Notes: generated from the letters alone by a model not told the origin. A stretch of DNA of 64,000 bases from Actinomycetales bacterium Actino_02 (GCA_001603275.1 LUYM01000016.1:1-64000), one strand, 5' to 3'. Positions 26,525 to 33,842 are shown, counted from the stretch's first letter. Translations and numbers: made by a program.

Positions 26525-26820
26525 GTGAGTTGCCACCGACCGCGGTCAACATCGACGAGTACCTCGGCCTGAACAAGTACGAGGTCGACGAAGGGCATCC
26601 GCACATCGAGCCGATGCACCCGGCCCCCGCCGCCGAGTTCGCCAAGCTGGTTCGGGTCTGCCCGGCCGGGCTGTACAAACTCGGACCCGATGGCGGCCAG
26701 CTGTTCGACTACGCCGGCTGTCTGGAGTGCGGCACCTGCCGTGTCATCGGACTGGGCACCGCTCTGACCAGTTGGGAATACCCGCAGCCGACGATGGGCG
26801 TGGAGTACCGGTACGGCTGA
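26521..26820 (+). CDS. fixX: FixX ferredoxin-like protein
   Basis: 99 aa. Closely follows enterobacterial FixX: LGLNKYEVDEGHPHIEP, VRVCPAGLYKL, DYAGCLECGTCRVIGLG and the C-terminal WEYPQPTMGVEYRYG. The Cys residues in CPAGLY and CLECGTC can ligate an iron-sulfur cluster. It starts with GTG in a four-base overlap with fixC. As the last gene of the cluster it completes the FixABCX set. A strong hairpin follows. Confidence 0.92.
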   Translation: MSELPPTAVNIDEYLGLNKYEVDEGHPHIEPMHPAPAAEFAKLVRVCPAGLYKLGPDGGQLFDYAGCLECGTCRVIGLGTALTSWEYPQPTMGVEYRYG

Positions 26821-26855
26821 CCTGGACGTCGAGAGGGTGGAGGCTGCCACCTCCG

Positions 26856-26899
26856 CCGGAGCCGACCCGTCCGGAGCGTCGTTGACCCCTCGGCTCCGG
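26856..26899 (+). terminator. Terminator of the cai/fix cluster
   Basis: CCGGAGCCGA (26856-26865) pairs perfectly with TCGGCTCCGG (26890-26899). A smaller GGTGG/CCACC hairpin precedes it. No U-tract. Confidence 0.65.
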
Positions 26900-27027
26900 G
26901 CGGGTCGGACGGCGTTCTGACTGGGGCTTCGTCGCTGAGCCTGCCGCGATCCAGGTGCTGCCGCCGGACTGTCAGAGCAGCGAATTGGTCGGGGTGAGCA
27001 CTCAACCCGACCACAGTCAGCCAGCGG

Positions 27028-27525
27028 TCAGTCGAGCGCGGCAGCCTTCGCATTCGCCATGGCGTCGGCGATTTCGGTCAGCAGATCGTCGGTGGAGGAC
27101 TCCTCGTCGAGGGTCTCGCCGAGCAGCTGTGCGGCCTGATCCAGCCCGAACAGGTAAGCCCAGCGACGCAGCGTCCCGTGGCGGGTGATCTCGTAGTGCT
27201 CGACGGCCTGGGCGGATGCGATCAGGGCAGCATCCCCAGCCGGGCTGCCCCCGAACTCGCGCAGCACCGAGCGGCCCTCCTTGAGGATGCCCTCGATCCC
27301 GTCACACTTCTTGGTGCTCGGCTCCTCGCCGAGCGCCCTGAATACCTGCTCCAGCCGGGCGATCTGGCCCTCGGTCTCGCCGCGGTGGTGGGCGAAGGCG
27401 TTGCGCAGCCGCTCGGACTCAGCGGCGGACTCCAGCTCGCTCAGCGATCCGAGAATCTCTTGCTCGGCGTAGTACACGTCCTGAAGGGTTTCCTTGAAGA
27501 GGTCTTCCAGTCCTTTGGTTCCCAT
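27028..27525 (-). CDS. DUF892 (YciE/YciF) ferritin-like stress protein
   Basis: 165 aa, four-helix ferritin-like fold of the DUF892 family: LEDLFKETLQDVYYAEQEIL, HHRGETEGQIARLEQVFRALGEEP, CDGIEGILKEG, and AQAVEHYEITRHGTL with Glu/His residues suited to a di-metal site. AAAGGAG lies before the ATG. A GTTA-N15-GGGTAC promoter sits upstream (27585-27561). YciE/F-like proteins are stress-induced in many bacteria. First gene of a cluster of stress-type genes. Confidence 0.88.
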   Translation of the reverse strand: MGTKGLEDLFKETLQDVYYAEQEILGSLSELESAAESERLRNAFAHHRGETEGQIARLEQVFRALGEEPSTKKCDGIEGILKEGRSVLREFGGSPAGDAALIASAQAVEHYEITRHGTLRRWAYLFGLDQAAQLLGETLDEESSTDDLLTEIADAMANAKAAALD

Positions 27526-27560
27526 TGCTGCTCCTTTGTCATCGCGCGTTCTCCACTCCG

Positions 27561-27585
27561 GTACCCGGGAGCGTGTGGGGGTAAC
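27561..27585 (-). promoter_or_regulatory. SigB/SigF-type promoter of the DUF892 gene
   Basis: On the minus strand GTTA (27585-27582), 15 bp, GGGTAC (27566-27561). It is close to the GTTT-N15/16-GGGTAT consensus of SigB/SigF-type sigma factors and lies about 35 bp before the start codon. Confidence 0.6.
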
Positions 27586-27587
27586 GG

Positions 27588-27944
27588 CTAGGCCCGGTCG
27601 GTCTTGGGCCCGGGCAGGCCGGATGGGTAGAAGTCGGTTTCGCGCACGACCTCACCTTCGGCGGTGCGTGCCGCGCCGGTCCCGGCCTGGCCGGGCTGGT
27701 CGGAGGCCGGGTCGTCGCCGCCCTGCATCCGTTCAGCGACCGGCTCGGGATCTCCTGGATTCGGCTCCGGTGAGGGGGCCTCCTGCCAATCGCCGGTGTC
27801 GGTGCGTAGCGAGAGTCCTTCGTCGCCGGATGCGCTGCCCGACTCCTGAGTGGTGATGGTCGGCGTCGGCTCGGCGAGCTGTGCGGCGTCGTCCGGCTGG
27901 TCGGGATGGCGAGCCGATTCGGTCGGGGAATCGTTGTCTGTCAT
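27588..27944 (-). CDS. Small acidic, disordered protein of unknown function
   Basis: 118 aa from ATG at 27944, with GAAGAGG upstream. The sequence is rich in Asp, Glu, Pro, Ser and Thr (TESARHPDQPDDAAQLAEPTPTITTQESG) and has no hydrophobic segment, so it is probably cytoplasmic and disordered. A GGGTAC box lies upstream (27995-27990) but its -35 is poor. Its position between stress genes is the only clue to role. The frame can be extended to 28199 but that would overlap the divergent gene region. No family recognised. Confidence 0.6.
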   Translation of the reverse strand: MTDNDSPTESARHPDQPDDAAQLAEPTPTITTQESGSASGDEGLSLRTDTGDWQEAPSPEPNPGDPEPVAERMQGGDDPASDQPGQAGTGAARTAEGEVVRETDFYPSGLPGPKTDRA

Positions 27945-28017
27945 GGCGTCCTCTTCGGGTTCCGGTGGCCGGCTGGCCACTTCCGTCCAGTACCCAGCCG
28001 GGCGGAGCCGACTCCCT

Positions 28018-28043
28018 GTTTGGCCTTGCCGGAGGTGGGGTAT
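28018..28043 (+). promoter_or_regulatory. SigB/SigF-type promoter of the Rho-N-like gene
   Basis: GTTT (28018-28021), 16 bp, GGGTAT (28038-28043): an exact match to the general-stress consensus, about 155 bp before the start at 28198. Confidence 0.65.
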
Positions 28044-28197
28044 TGGCAAGTCGCGTCCGTGGGACGTCCGCGACCCCGCCCCTGCCAGAGCGCCCGGTGC
28101 CGGAGCCGACAACGAGGTCCGGCTCGGCATCGGGTCTTGTGCGTCGATCGCCGGCGAGGCGGGTACCGATGGGGCAACTCGACAAGGAGGAGTTGTC

Positions 28198-28467
28198 ATG
28201 CCAGAACGCCAGCCCGGGCCCTCCGTGAAGGACCCCGAACTCTATGAGGCGCTACGCGACGACGGAGCGAGCAAACAGAAGGCTGCCCGGATCGCCAATG
28301 CCGCCGCCAGGTCCTCGCGCAGCGAGGTTGGACGCAAGGGAGCCACGGCGGAGAATCTTCCCGACCGCACCCTGGCAGAGTTGCGCGATCGTGCGAAGGA
28401 ACTCGGCATCAAGGGACGGTCCCGAATGCGCAAGCAGCAGTTGATTGACGCCATACGCAACCACTAG
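28198..28467 (+). CDS. DUF7218-like protein with Rho N-terminal-type domain
   Basis: 89 aa with AAGGAGG before the ATG. The N-terminal half (KDPELYEALRDDGASKQKAARIANAAARSSRSEVGRKG) is the short motif found in many small actinobacterial stress proteins. The C-terminal half (RTLAELRDRAKELGIKGRSRMRKQQLIDAIRNH) is a Rho-N/SAP-like helix pair that could bind nucleic acid. It is strongly basic. An exact SigB/SigF-type promoter lies upstream. Function inferred as a stress-induced nucleic-acid-associated protein. Confidence 0.82.
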   Translation: MPERQPGPSVKDPELYEALRDDGASKQKAARIANAAARSSRSEVGRKGATAENLPDRTLAELRDRAKELGIKGRSRMRKQQLIDAIRNH

Positions 28468-28489
28468 GCCCGACCCGCATCGGGCCGAC

Positions 28490-28528
28490 GAAGACCCCGG
28501 ACGGAGCCAAAGCCGAGCCGGGGTCTTC
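28490..28528. terminator. Bidirectional terminator between convergent stress genes
   Basis: GAAGACCCCGG (28490-28500) pairs perfectly with CCGGGGTCTTC (28518-28528). A second hairpin GGCCCG/CGGGCC lies at 28467-28486. Genes end at 28467 (+) and 28551 (-). Confidence 0.75.
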
Positions 28529-28550
28529 GGGAATCAGGAACGCCGGACGA

Positions 28551-29702
28551 TCAGGCCAGTCGTCCGCGCAAACCGGTGAGGCCCACCGAGTCGACCGCCT
28601 CGGGGAGCACTCCGCGACGAGCCGGCCGGGTGTCACTGGCCAGACCGAGCGCGGCGGCCCCGACGAACCAGACGACGCCCACGGTGAGCATCGACCAGGT
28701 GATGCCGATCAGCTCGGCGAGGCCCAGGGCCACGCCGATTGAGATGAACTGCATCGCCAGCAGTGCGGTCACGCCCGAGGCAACCAGCAGCAGGGTGGCG
28801 CGGGGGAGTCCACTATCGATGCTCTGGCGGCGCAGCGGTGGCCGCGCCCCGGTGATCCCCGGGCCGCCGGTCAGCCCCGGAGCACCCGGGAGGGGGATGG
28901 TCGGCTCACCGCTCAGTCCGGGAGTAGGCATGGGCTCTCCCGCGCCGCCGCCGGGAACCGGAGGCTCGGGGAGCTCGGTGTCGGGGATCGGCGGCTCGGG
29001 TTCGTCCTCGCCGGGAATGTGCGGATCCGGAATGTCCGGGCCGGGCTCGGGCGGCAGCGGCAATGCGCCGCCGGGCGGGAACGGCGGCATCGCGGCAGCC
29101 AGGCCCGGCATCATCGGCGATGCTGCAGCGAACTCACTCAGGTCGAGACCGGCTTCAGGGATGTCCTCGGCCTCCGGGCCGAGATTGCCCGACCCGGACG
29201 GCTCGGGATCGACCACCTCGGAGTTGCCTGGCCCGGGGTTGCCTGAGCCGGACGGGAATTGTGCGGTACCGCTCGGCTCGTCGGCGTCCAGGTTTGGGCC
29301 CGGATTGCCCGAGCCCTCAGGGAACTGGGCGTTCTCCGGCGTCGCCTGAGTGCCAGGGCCGGGGTTCCCGGCAGCGGAGAGGTCTTCCGGGTTGGCATAG
29401 TCCGGTTCGTCGTAGTCAGACTCCTCAAGCACCTGCTCGAGCTCCGGGTCCGCGAGGCCGATGTCGGCCAGTCCACCGACATAGTCGGCTGAGTCGACGT
29501 AGTCCTGGGCGGGATCGTTGGGTCCTACGAGTGTTGGTGGGTAGTCCTCCTCGGCATCGGCCGAGGCGCTCTCGTAGGGATAGTCGTTCGCGGCCAGTGC
29601 GGCGTCGCCCTCAGACTGCTCGCTGGTGGCCACCGAGGGTTCGGTGTCGTCCAGCTCGTAGGCGTTGGCGCTGGTGCCCGGGTCGATGCTGTCGTTGTTC
29701 AT
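28551..29702 (-). CDS. Acidic Pro/Gly-rich protein with two C-terminal membrane helices
   Basis: 383 aa from ATG at 29702. Residues 1-100 are very acidic (ESASADAEEDYPPTL, LEQVLEESDYDEPDY). Residues 110-180 carry repeats of the form GSGNPGP (GNPGPGTQ, EGSGNPGPN, SGSGNPGPG, GSGNLGPE). A proline-rich stretch follows (GPDIPDPHIPGEDEPEPPIPDTELPEPPVPG), and then two hydrophobic helices near 305-360. No enzyme motif. A GTTT-N15-GGGTTA promoter lies upstream, placing it in the stress regulon. It may be a membrane-tethered disordered protein. No family recognised. Confidence 0.7.
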   Translation of the reverse strand: MNNDSIDPGTSANAYELDDTEPSVATSEQSEGDAALAANDYPYESASADAEEDYPPTLVGPNDPAQDYVDSADYVGGLADIGLADPELEQVLEESDYDEPDYANPEDLSAAGNPGPGTQATPENAQFPEGSGNPGPNLDADEPSGTAQFPSGSGNPGPGNSEVVDPEPSGSGNLGPEAEDIPEAGLDLSEFAAASPMMPGLAAAMPPFPPGGALPLPPEPGPDIPDPHIPGEDEPEPPIPDTELPEPPVPGGGAGEPMPTPGLSGEPTIPLPGAPGLTGGPGITGARPPLRRQSIDSGLPRATLLLVASGVTALLAMQFISIGVALGLAELIGITWSMLTVGVVWFVGAAALGLASDTRPARRGVLPEAVDSVGLTGLRGRLA

Positions 29703-29768
29703 CTCAACTCCGTCCTGCTGCCAAGGCAGCTGTCTGTCGGATGCCACGTTTTGCAGCATTCGAGTAAG

Positions 29769-29793
29769 TAACCCGCTTTCTGGTGGCTGAAAC
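29769..29793 (-). promoter_or_regulatory. SigB/SigF-type promoter of the acidic membrane protein gene
   Basis: Minus strand: GTTT (29793-29790), 15 bp, GGGTTA (29774-29769), about 66 bp before the ATG. Confidence 0.5.
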
Positions 29794-29824
29794 CGCTCCG
29801 CGTGGCAGTGCCGTCAATGGGGCC

Positions 29825-30700
29825 TCAGAAGGTCGGCAGGCCGCCGGTGACCCCGACGATGCTCCCCGACACGTAGGACGCCTCCAGCGGAGAGGCGAGG
29901 TACACGTAGGCGGGGGCCACCTCGGCTGGTTGGCCGGCCCTGCCCAAAGGTGAGCTGGTTCCGAAGCTGCTCACCTCGTCGGCGCTACGGGTGGCCGGCT
30001 GCAGCGGCGTCCAAATCGGGCCCGGAGCGACGGCGTTGACCCGGATTCCGCGGGGCCCGAGCTGCTCGGCGAGGGCGGCTGTGATCGCGTTGATCGCCGC
30101 TTTCGTCCCCGCATAGTCGATCATGTGCCCGGATGGGGCGTAGGCCTGGATCGAGCTGGTGTTGATGATGCAGGCGCCAGGGTCCAGGTGCGGCAGGGCA
30201 GCCTGGGTCAGCCACAAGGCTGCGGTCAGGTTGGTGTGAATCACCCGTTCGACGAGTTCGGGCTCCAACCCGTCGATCGTTCCACGACCGTCTCGGGTGT
30301 AGTGGAACCCGGCATTGTTCACCAGGACGTCCAGTCCGCCGAGCTGCTCGACGGCGGCTGCGATCACCGATCGACAGGCTTCGACCGAACGCAGATCAGC
30401 TGCGATCGAGAAGCCGTCGCGTCCGGCTCGCTCGACCCAGCGCAGGGTCTCGTCGGCGTCGGGTTGCTCCTCGGGCAGGTGCACGATGACCACATCGGCG
30501 CCTTCCCGGGCGTAGGCGATGGCCACCGCGCGCCCGATGCCGGAGTCGCCACCGGTGATCATCGCTCGCAGCCCAGTCATCCGGCCGTGGCCAACGTAGC
30601 TGTGCTCGCCGTGATCGGGCACTGGGCTCATCGGCTCGGTCAGCCCCGGAGGCTGCTGTTCCTGGGTTGGGAAGCCGGCCGGCTCGCTGCTTTCACTCAT
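29825..30700 (-). CDS. Short-chain dehydrogenase/reductase (YghA/YhdG-like stress SDR)
   Basis: 291 aa. Rossmann motif TGGDSGIGRA (GxxxGxG, about 48-57), NNAG (about 129-132), catalytic Ser (NTSSIQ), and YxxxK (YAGTK, about 195-199). The N-terminal 40-residue extension rich in Pro/Gln (FPTQEQQPPGL) is typical of the general-stress SDR subgroup. ATG at 30700 has no Shine-Dalgarno; a GGGTAT box ends only eight bases before it, so the mRNA is probably leaderless. It is divergent from csbD, and both promoters are of stress type. Substrate unknown. Confidence 0.87.
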   Translation of the reverse strand: MSESSEPAGFPTQEQQPPGLTEPMSPVPDHGEHSYVGHGRMTGLRAMITGGDSGIGRAVAIAYAREGADVVIVHLPEEQPDADETLRWVERAGRDGFSIAADLRSVEACRSVIAAAVEQLGGLDVLVNNAGFHYTRDGRGTIDGLEPELVERVIHTNLTAALWLTQAALPHLDPGACIINTSSIQAYAPSGHMIDYAGTKAAINAITAALAEQLGPRGIRVNAVAPGPIWTPLQPATRSADEVSSFGTSSPLGRAGQPAEVAPAYVYLASPLEASYVSGSIVGVTGGLPTF

Positions 30701-30708
30701 GACACCCA

Positions 30709-30733
30709 ATACCCAGCCTCGCCGAGGGCAACC
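30709..30733 (-). promoter_or_regulatory. SigB/SigF-type leaderless promoter of the SDR gene
   Basis: Minus strand: GGTT (30733-30730), 15 bp, GGGTAT (30714-30709), then eight bases to ATG. Confidence 0.6.
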
Positions 30734-30755
30734 TTCGATTGACGTTGTCGCACCA

Positions 30756-30781
30756 GTTTCGGCCGGAGACGACTCGGGTAC
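30756..30781 (+). promoter_or_regulatory. SigB/SigF-type promoter of csbD
   Basis: GTTT (30756-30759), 16 bp, GGGTAC (30776-30781), 32 bp before the csbD start. Confidence 0.65.
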
Positions 30782-30813
30782 TGAACCGACAACGGCAACG
30801 AGAGGAGCCCGTC

Positions 30814-31041
30814 ATGGGAATCGAAGATAAGGCCCGTCACGCAGTCGATGACACCAAGGGCAAGGTGAAGGAAGGCTGGGGCAAGCTCACCGATAACGAG
30901 CGGCTCGAGACGGAAGGCAAGCTCGATCAGGTGAAGGCAGCCGCCGGTAAGGCCGGCGAGGCCATCAAGGACGGCATCCGCGATGCCGCCGATCAGGCCG
31001 CAGAGGTCGGCCGCGACGTCATGGACAACGACAAGAACTGA
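30814..31041 (+). CDS. CsbD-family stress protein
   Basis: 75 aa, highly charged, all-helical. MGIEDKARHAVDDTKGKVKEGWGKLTDNERLETEGKLDQVKAAAGKAGEAIKD matches the CsbD family (B. subtilis CsbD is a SigB-dependent general-stress protein). GAGAGGAG lies before the ATG. A good stress-type promoter is 32 bp upstream. It ends three bases before a 33-residue membrane peptide gene and is probably cotranscribed with it. Molecular role of CsbD is unknown. Confidence 0.9.
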   Translation: MGIEDKARHAVDDTKGKVKEGWGKLTDNERLETEGKLDQVKAAAGKAGEAIKDGIRDAADQAAEVGRDVMDNDKN

Positions 31042-31044
31042 CTC

Positions 31045-31146
31045 ATGTCGGCCTCCCTGCTGTGGGTCTTCACGGGGGTGGTCGTGGCATCGGCCATGGT
31101 CGCAATAGGGTTACTGGCCGTCCCGCTGATCGGGGCGGCCGGCTGA
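31045..31146 (+). CDS. 33-residue single-helix membrane peptide downstream of csbD
   Basis: ATG at 31045 to TGA at 31146. The product, MSASLLWVFTGVVVASAM then VAIGLLAVPLIGAAG, is one hydrophobic helix with no charged residues. It begins three bases after the csbD stop and has no separate Shine-Dalgarno, so it would be translated by coupling, and the csbD terminator follows it. The fit between the csbD stop and the terminator and the coherent hydrophobicity support a real gene, but the length is marginal. Confidence 0.5.
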   Translation: MSASLLWVFTGVVVASAMVAIGLLAVPLIGAAG

Positions 31147-31175
31147 CCTGACAGCAATCCGTCAGCATTCGACTG

Positions 31176-31214
31176 CAACACCCGCTCCGGCCCGCTTTGC
31201 CGGTGCGGGTGTTG
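31176..31214 (+). terminator. Terminator of the csbD unit
   Basis: CAACACCCGC (31176-31185) pairs with GCGGGTGTTG (31205-31214), with a further CCGG/CCGG pairing inside the loop. Confidence 0.7.
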
Positions 31215-31332
31215 CGTGTGCGTATCCCTAGAAGTGCGCCTCGATCGGTTTGGCGTGCGGACGTAGATTCTCAGCATCGTCCGAGGAAGCACATCCGCCC
31301 AGGTAACCCAATCCGCCTGAAGGAGCTGACTG

Positions 31333-32454
31333 ATGGAGGCCGCGCATGTTGACGACGACCAGTTGCAAGGCAGCCAGCCGGTGAGTGCTGAGCAACTCGA
31401 TGCGGGCTTCAGCACCGCGTGGGCGGCGCTGGGGCGCATGCACGCGCCGGTGGACGTGTCGGAGGTGCTCGGGCTGCTGCGAGTGATCGCCGACAGTGTG
31501 ACCGACGGGGTATTGATCCTCGATCCGGCAGACCGTGTGGTCGGATTCAACCAGGCGTTCGCTGATCTCACCGGCTACTCTCCCGACGAAACACCCTTCG
31601 AGCCGCCATTCCCCTGGTGGCCGTCCGAGGTGGACAATCCAGCGGCGTATCAGCTTGTCGCAAGCACTTTGCGAGAGACCGGCTCGGGAGCACAGCTGCA
31701 GCGAGACCTGATCATTTTCCGCCGCGACGGACGACCGCTGGTCGTTCAGTCTCGGGGCGCGGGTCTGACCTCTCGTGACGGAACAGTCGTGGCCCGTCTG
31801 CGGATCGTCCGAGATCTCACCCGGGATCGCGCGGCACTGGAACACCGGCGCGAGGCCGCGCAGGCGGCCGTCAATCTGGCCACGGCGGACGATCTGGAGT
31901 CGCTGCTCGAGGCGGCCGAGTGCAGTTTCCGGCGGCTTTTTGACGGTGAGCCGACGATCTCGGTGCGCTCGGGCACCGAGAAGATCCTGTTCACCAAAGG
32001 CCTGTTTCGGCGGCCCCGTGAGGTGGCAGCCGACATCCGCGCGGCCTTGAAGGGCACTACCAGCCCAGACACGATCACTCACCGACCCGGTGTTCTGTTG
32101 TTGCCGGGCCTGCCGGGGGAGTGGCAGGCCAAGGCCTGGGTGCAGTTCCCACGTCCACGACGGATCGGACCCGACGAACTCGTCGTCGCCGACCTGCTGG
32201 CCCAGGCTCTCAGCAATGCGGTGCAACGGTTGGCCGACGCAGAACGTGCGGCGGGGCGTGAAGCACAGCTGGAGGAGGCTGTGGCCAGCCATCGCGTTGT
32301 CGGGCAGGCCGTCGGCATCCTCGTCGAACGCCATCGGATCCTGCCCGAGGATGCCTTCGACCGGCTGCGTGCCGCCAGTCAGGATCGGAATCTGCGGGTC
32401 CGTGAACTCGCTGAACGCATCCTCCAGACCGGCGAGGAACCGGACGTGGTCTGA
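31333..32454 (+). CDS. PAS/GAF-like sensor with C-terminal ANTAR RNA-binding domain
   Basis: 373 aa. PAS domain (about 55-165: VIADSVTDGVLILDPADRVVGFNQAFADLTGYSPDE), a GAF-like middle region (about 180-300), a coiled segment, and an ANTAR domain (about 310-370: LEEAVASHRVVGQAVGILVERHRILPEDAFDRLRAASQDRNLRVRELAERI). ANTAR domains bind paired hairpins in mRNA leaders and prevent termination. AAGGAG precedes the ATG. It lies in the stress island next to a sigma gene. Its RNA targets are not visible here. Its last codons form one arm of a shared terminator. Confidence 0.88.
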   Translation: MEAAHVDDDQLQGSQPVSAEQLDAGFSTAWAALGRMHAPVDVSEVLGLLRVIADSVTDGVLILDPADRVVGFNQAFADLTGYSPDETPFEPPFPWWPSEVDNPAAYQLVASTLRETGSGAQLQRDLIIFRRDGRPLVVQSRGAGLTSRDGTVVARLRIVRDLTRDRAALEHRREAAQAAVNLATADDLESLLEAAECSFRRLFDGEPTISVRSGTEKILFTKGLFRRPREVAADIRAALKGTTSPDTITHRPGVLLLPGLPGEWQAKAWVQFPRPRRIGPDELVVADLLAQALSNAVQRLADAERAAGREAQLEEAVASHRVVGQAVGILVERHRILPEDAFDRLRAASQDRNLRVRELAERILQTGEEPDVV

Positions 32455-32480
32455 GGGGTGTGGTCAGACCACGTCCGGTT
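32438..32480. terminator. 17-bp coding hairpin terminator shared by two convergent genes
   Basis: The 17 bases at 32438-32454 are the exact reverse complement of 32464-32480, with a 9-nt loop. Each arm ends at a stop codon, so both convergent genes end in the residues PDVV. Very strong bidirectional terminator. Confidence 0.8.
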
Positions 32481-32640
32481 GTGACGGATCAGGGTGCTCT
32501 TCGGGAGCGCCGCGGCCCGGCTGCTGCCCCGGGTCGCCCCAGTGGGGGTTGACCGGGGCGTCCGGCAGCGGGTCCGGATCGGTCGGGATCCGCGGCTGCT
32601 CGAGCGGCTCCTGGTCCGGGAATGGAACGCTGATGTTCAC
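32464..32640 (-). CDS. Small proline-rich protein coupled to the YHS gene
   Basis: 58 aa, GTG start in a GTGA overlap with the YHS-protein stop, a sign of translational coupling. The product (VNISVPFPDQEPLEQPRIPTD ... HWGDPGQQPGRGAPEEHPDP) is Pro-, Asp- and Glu-rich, without hydrophobic or catalytic features. Its end is fixed by the terminator arm. No family recognised. Confidence 0.5.
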   Translation of the reverse strand: MNISVPFPDQEPLEQPRIPTDPDPLPDAPVNPHWGDPGQQPGRGAPEEHPDPSQPDVV

Positions 32641-32798
32641 GAACCGGTGTTCCCGACGTAGCTGCCAGGGTCGGCCAGGAACTGGTCCCGGCACCCCTGG
32701 GAGCAGAACTGGTAGGTCTGCGCGTCGAAGGTTGCGCTGGCCGGAGCCAACTCGCTGTCGATCGTCATTCCGCAGACCGGGCATTCCACCATGGGCAT
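32637..32798 (-). CDS. YHS-domain small metal-binding protein
   Basis: 53 aa from ATG at 32798 with AAGGAG seven bases upstream. The whole protein is one YHS module: ECPVCGMTID (CxxC), then QTYQFCSQGCRDQFLADPGSYVG (CxxxC). Such domains occur in copper/heavy-metal and stress contexts, and the Cys residues can hold a metal. A GTTT-N15-GGGTAC promoter lies 37-61 bp upstream, putting it in the stress regulon. Confidence 0.85.
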   Translation of the reverse strand: MPMVECPVCGMTIDSELAPASATFDAQTYQFCSQGCRDQFLADPGSYVGNTGS

Positions 32799-32834
32799 CG
32801 CTGTTCTCCTTCCGCCGTGCACCGTGCAGATGCT

Positions 32835-32859
32835 GTACCCACCCTCGCCGGAGCCAAAC
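32835..32859 (-). promoter_or_regulatory. SigB/SigF-type promoter of the YHS gene
   Basis: Minus strand: GTTT (32859-32856), 15 bp, GGGTAC (32840-32835). Confidence 0.65.
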
Positions 32860-33068
32860 AGGTGGTGGCGAGATCTGTGGCATTGGCTTCCCTGCGTCGA
32901 TGGTCGTTGCCTGGTGTGAGCACCGTCAGGTCCGCTTTGTCGAGCCGGGGAGGACTACCAGGGATTGAGTAGAGGGCTTGTGAGGGCGGCAGTGCTGTGT
33001 GAGGGTCGAAGTAGTCGGGGGCGGTCAAGAAACGGCTGACCTCAGGCGTGATCCCTTCGGGAGTCGTC

Positions 33069-33836
33069 ATGCCAACAGCTCTATCCACAAGAAGAGACCG
33101 CCGAACGCAGTCGCTTCTCTCGACCCTCGCTCGCGTCGAAGACCCGAGCCGAAGGGCGGCGATCACCGCAGAGGTGGTCGAGTTGAATCTCGGTGTCTGC
33201 GATGCCGTTGCCAATCGTTTCGTCAATCGCGGTGTCGAGCGGGACGACCTGGTTCAGGTCGCTCGGCTGGCCCTGGTCAGGGCCGTCACCAGATTCCGAC
33301 TCGAAGCCGAGCGGCCGTTCCTGTCCTTTGCCGTTCCGACCATCACCGGAGAGCTCAAGCGCTACTTCCGCGACCACGGCTGGATGGTCCGCCCGCCGCG
33401 GTCGATCCAGGAGAGTCGAGCTCGCCTCGACCAGGTCGGACGCGACCTGGAGCAGGAACTCGGTCGCCCACCCAGGATCTCCGAGCTCGCTGCCGTGACC
33501 CGGCAGGAGCACCGGGAGGTCGCGGAAGTCTTGTCCGCAGGCGGCGGTTACCATCCGCTGTCGCTGGAGGCGCCGCTCGACGGGCGTAGCGCGCAGGCCA
33601 CCATCGGCGACGTGCTCCCGGTCGAAGACCAGGAGCTGGAGTCGCTGCCGGAACGCTTGACGCTTCGTGATGCGCTCAGCTCACTGCGCCCGATCGATCG
33701 AGTGGTGGTGGAGTGGAGGTTCGCCGAAGAGTGCAGCCAAAGTGAGATCGCCCGGCGTTTGGGAGTCTCCCAGATGCAGGTCTCACGCATGCTGCGCCGA
33801 ATCCTCGCCCAGCTGCGGGAGTCCGTGGGGAGTTGA
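33069..33836 (+). CDS. SigB/SigF/SigG-family sigma factor
   Basis: 255 aa. Region 2 (about 35-100: LNLGVCDAVANRFVNRGVERDDLVQVARLALVRAVTRFRLEAERPFLSFAVPTITGELKRYFRDHGW) and RPPRSIQE, region 3 (LGRPPRISELAAVTRQEHREVAEVLSA), region 4 with HTH (about 200-250: SLRPIDRVVVEWRFAEECSQSEIARRLGVSQMQVSRMLRRIL). This is the SigB/SigF general-stress or developmental group. ATG at 33069 has GGGAG upstream; an in-frame GTG at 33048 is an alternative. No anti-sigma or anti-anti-sigma gene is adjacent. Nearby stress promoters match its expected consensus, so it may control them. Confidence 0.88.
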   Translation: MPTALSTRRDRRTQSLLSTLARVEDPSRRAAITAEVVELNLGVCDAVANRFVNRGVERDDLVQVARLALVRAVTRFRLEAERPFLSFAVPTITGELKRYFRDHGWMVRPPRSIQESRARLDQVGRDLEQELGRPPRISELAAVTRQEHREVAEVLSAGGGYHPLSLEAPLDGRSAQATIGDVLPVEDQELESLPERLTLRDALSSLRPIDRVVVEWRFAEECSQSEIARRLGVSQMQVSRMLRRILAQLRESVGS

Positions 33837-33842
33837 GTGGTT

